64,000 bases of DNA. Source: Vibrio mimicus. Lineage in GTDB: Bacteria; Pseudomonadota; Gammaproteobacteria; Enterobacterales; Vibrionaceae. Position 1 is the stretch's first letter, and each line of letters begins with the position of its first letter. Of this stretch, positions 63,241-64,000 are shown in pieces. The notes below the pieces were generated by a model. It did no database searches and had not been told where the DNA came from. It saw nothing but the letters and a program-made list of their open reading frames with translations. A program made the translations under genes and the position numbers. Where the stretch lies: NCBI RefSeq assembly GCF_019048845.1, contig NZ_CP077425.1, positions 186,001-250,000 on the forward strand, given 5' to 3'.

Positions 63241-64000
63241 ATGCAGGACACCTTAGCCGTTATTTTGGCTGGAGGCATGGGCTCTCGGCTCTCACCACTC
63301 ACCGATGACAGAGCCAAACCCGCCGTTCCTTTTGGCGGGAAATATCGAATTATTGATTTTACCTTAACCAATTGCCTGCACTCAGGTCTACGGCGCATCT
63401 TGGTGTTAACCCAATACAAATCCCATTCTTTGCACAAGCATCTGCGTAATGGTTGGTCTATTTTCAACCCCGAACTGGGTGAATTCATCACCGTTGTTCC
63501 GCCACAAATGCGCAAAGGAGGAAAATGGTACGAAGGAACAGCCGATGCGCTATTTCATAATATGTGGCTACTGGCACGTAGTGATGCCAAATACGTGGTG
63601 GTTTTATCTGGTGATCATATTTATCGTATGGACTATGCCGCCATGCTTGAAGTGCATATTGAGAAAAATGCAACACTCACTATTGCTTGTATGGAGGTAG
63701 CACAACATGAGGCTTCTGCATTTGGTGTAATGGCAATTGATGAAGAATCTCGCATTACCTGTTTTGTTGAGAAACCTCGTGACCCACCTTGCATTCCACA
63801 CAAACCAGATCGCAGCTTAGCTTCCATGGGCATCTATATCTTCAATATGGATGTATTACAGCAAGCATTAAAAGTCGATGCCGAAAACGAACAGTCAACT
63901 CATGATTTTGGTAGTGATCTCATTCCTAAGCTGATTGAGACTGGCAGTGTGTATGCTTACGCATTTTGTTCGGGTAAAGGTCGCGTTGCTCGCGACTGCT
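63241..64000 (+). CDS. glgC: Glucose-1-phosphate adenylyltransferase, 3' end cut by window
   Basis: ADP-glucose pyrophosphorylase, first step of glycogen synthesis in the cytosol. 253 residues of about 400 are visible. ATG at 63241 begins [20 protein letters not shown], the nucleotide-binding loop, followed by [19 protein letters not shown] and [17 protein letters not shown]. The frame is open at the window end. GGGAGATAA precedes the start. Confidence 0.96.
   Translation, partial: MQDTLAVILAGGMGSRLSPLTDDRAKPAVPFGGKYRIIDFTLTNCLHSGLRRILVLTQYKSHSLHKHLRNGWSIFNPELGEFITVVPPQMRKGGKWYEGTADALFHNMWLLARSDAKYVVVLSGDHIYRMDYAAMLEVHIEKNATLTIACMEVAQHEASAFGVMAIDEESRITCFVEKPRDPPCIPHKPDRSLASMGIYIFNMDVLQQALKVDAENEQSTHDFGSDLIPKLIETGSVYAYAFCSGKGRVARDC

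Noticed and set aside
1..64000. CRISPR arrays, tRNA or rRNA genes, insertion sequences
   Set aside because: None seen on reading; no spaced direct repeats, clover-leaf ends or transposase-like frames were found.

Overview
The window reads as a stretch of the secondary chromosome of Vibrio cholerae or a very close relative. Recognisable V. cholerae-type loci follow each other in the order I remember for chromosome II (roughly VCA0623 to VCA0699): transketolase, the VexLM efflux pair, glpD with an Aer-like receptor, narQP/napFDABC, an HD-GYP phosphodiesterase, the PHB operon phaBAPC, a second secDF pair, the diguanylate cyclase CdgD and glgC. This assignment rests on remembered gene order and protein sequence; no search was run.

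Layout. 1-1.6 kb: 3' part of a transketolase gene, with its terminator. 1.9-3.9 kb: a secreted M4 metalloprotease with a PPC domain and a chitin-binding-type C-terminus. 4.1-4.6 kb: an SpoU-type RNA methyltransferase. 4.6-6.4 kb: an inverted GC-rich repeat pair, then a two-gene AT-rich cassette that I identify as a Kiwa anti-phage system (kwaA-kwaB). 6.8-14.4 kb: small metabolic and repair-type enzymes (AbrB-family membrane protein, 2-hydroxyacid dehydrogenase, DUF4336, GNAT, cysteine hydrolase, Nudix, GlpM-like, TrmK-like, LysR, quinol monooxygenase-like, NfsB). 14.6-18.8 kb: RND efflux operon vexL-vexM. 18.9-22.2 kb: sulfur-handling locus (two YeeE/YedE proteins, a two-cysteine ArsR regulator, a DUF2892 protein, and a CoA-disulfide reductase/rhodanese gene broken by a 2-nt insertion). 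22.4-25.5 kb: LysR divergent from an HlyD/DUF2955 efflux pair. 25.6-31.8 kb: a VOC protein and a compact minus-strand gene run (dedA, ATP-grasp, dinB-like, NRDE, YHS, DoxX, two-domain acyltransferase).

32-43 kb: a conserved small protein, glpD, an Aer-like chemoreceptor whose PAS core seems deleted in frame, an OmpA-like lipoprotein, a membrane-anchored FKBP isomerase, a sugar-phosphatase-like HAD protein, a second chemoreceptor, dcuC and sdaA. 43-50.3 kb: the nitrate regulon, with narQP facing napFDABC plus a 42-residue membrane peptide; the shared intergenic region carries good Fnr and NarP candidate sites. 50.4-56.1 kb: HD-GYP protein and the PHB operon. 56.1-60.8 kb: a 664-base AT-rich gap, secDF and two unassigned envelope proteins. 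61-64 kb: cdgD and the 5' part of glgC, cut by the window end.

The main observations are the Kiwa cassette, the PAS-deleted Aer-like receptor, the frameshifted CoA-disulfide reductase, the two-sided control region of the nitrate regulon, and the seven-gene membrane/lipid-type operon. No tRNA, rRNA, CRISPR array, insertion sequence or integron array was seen.
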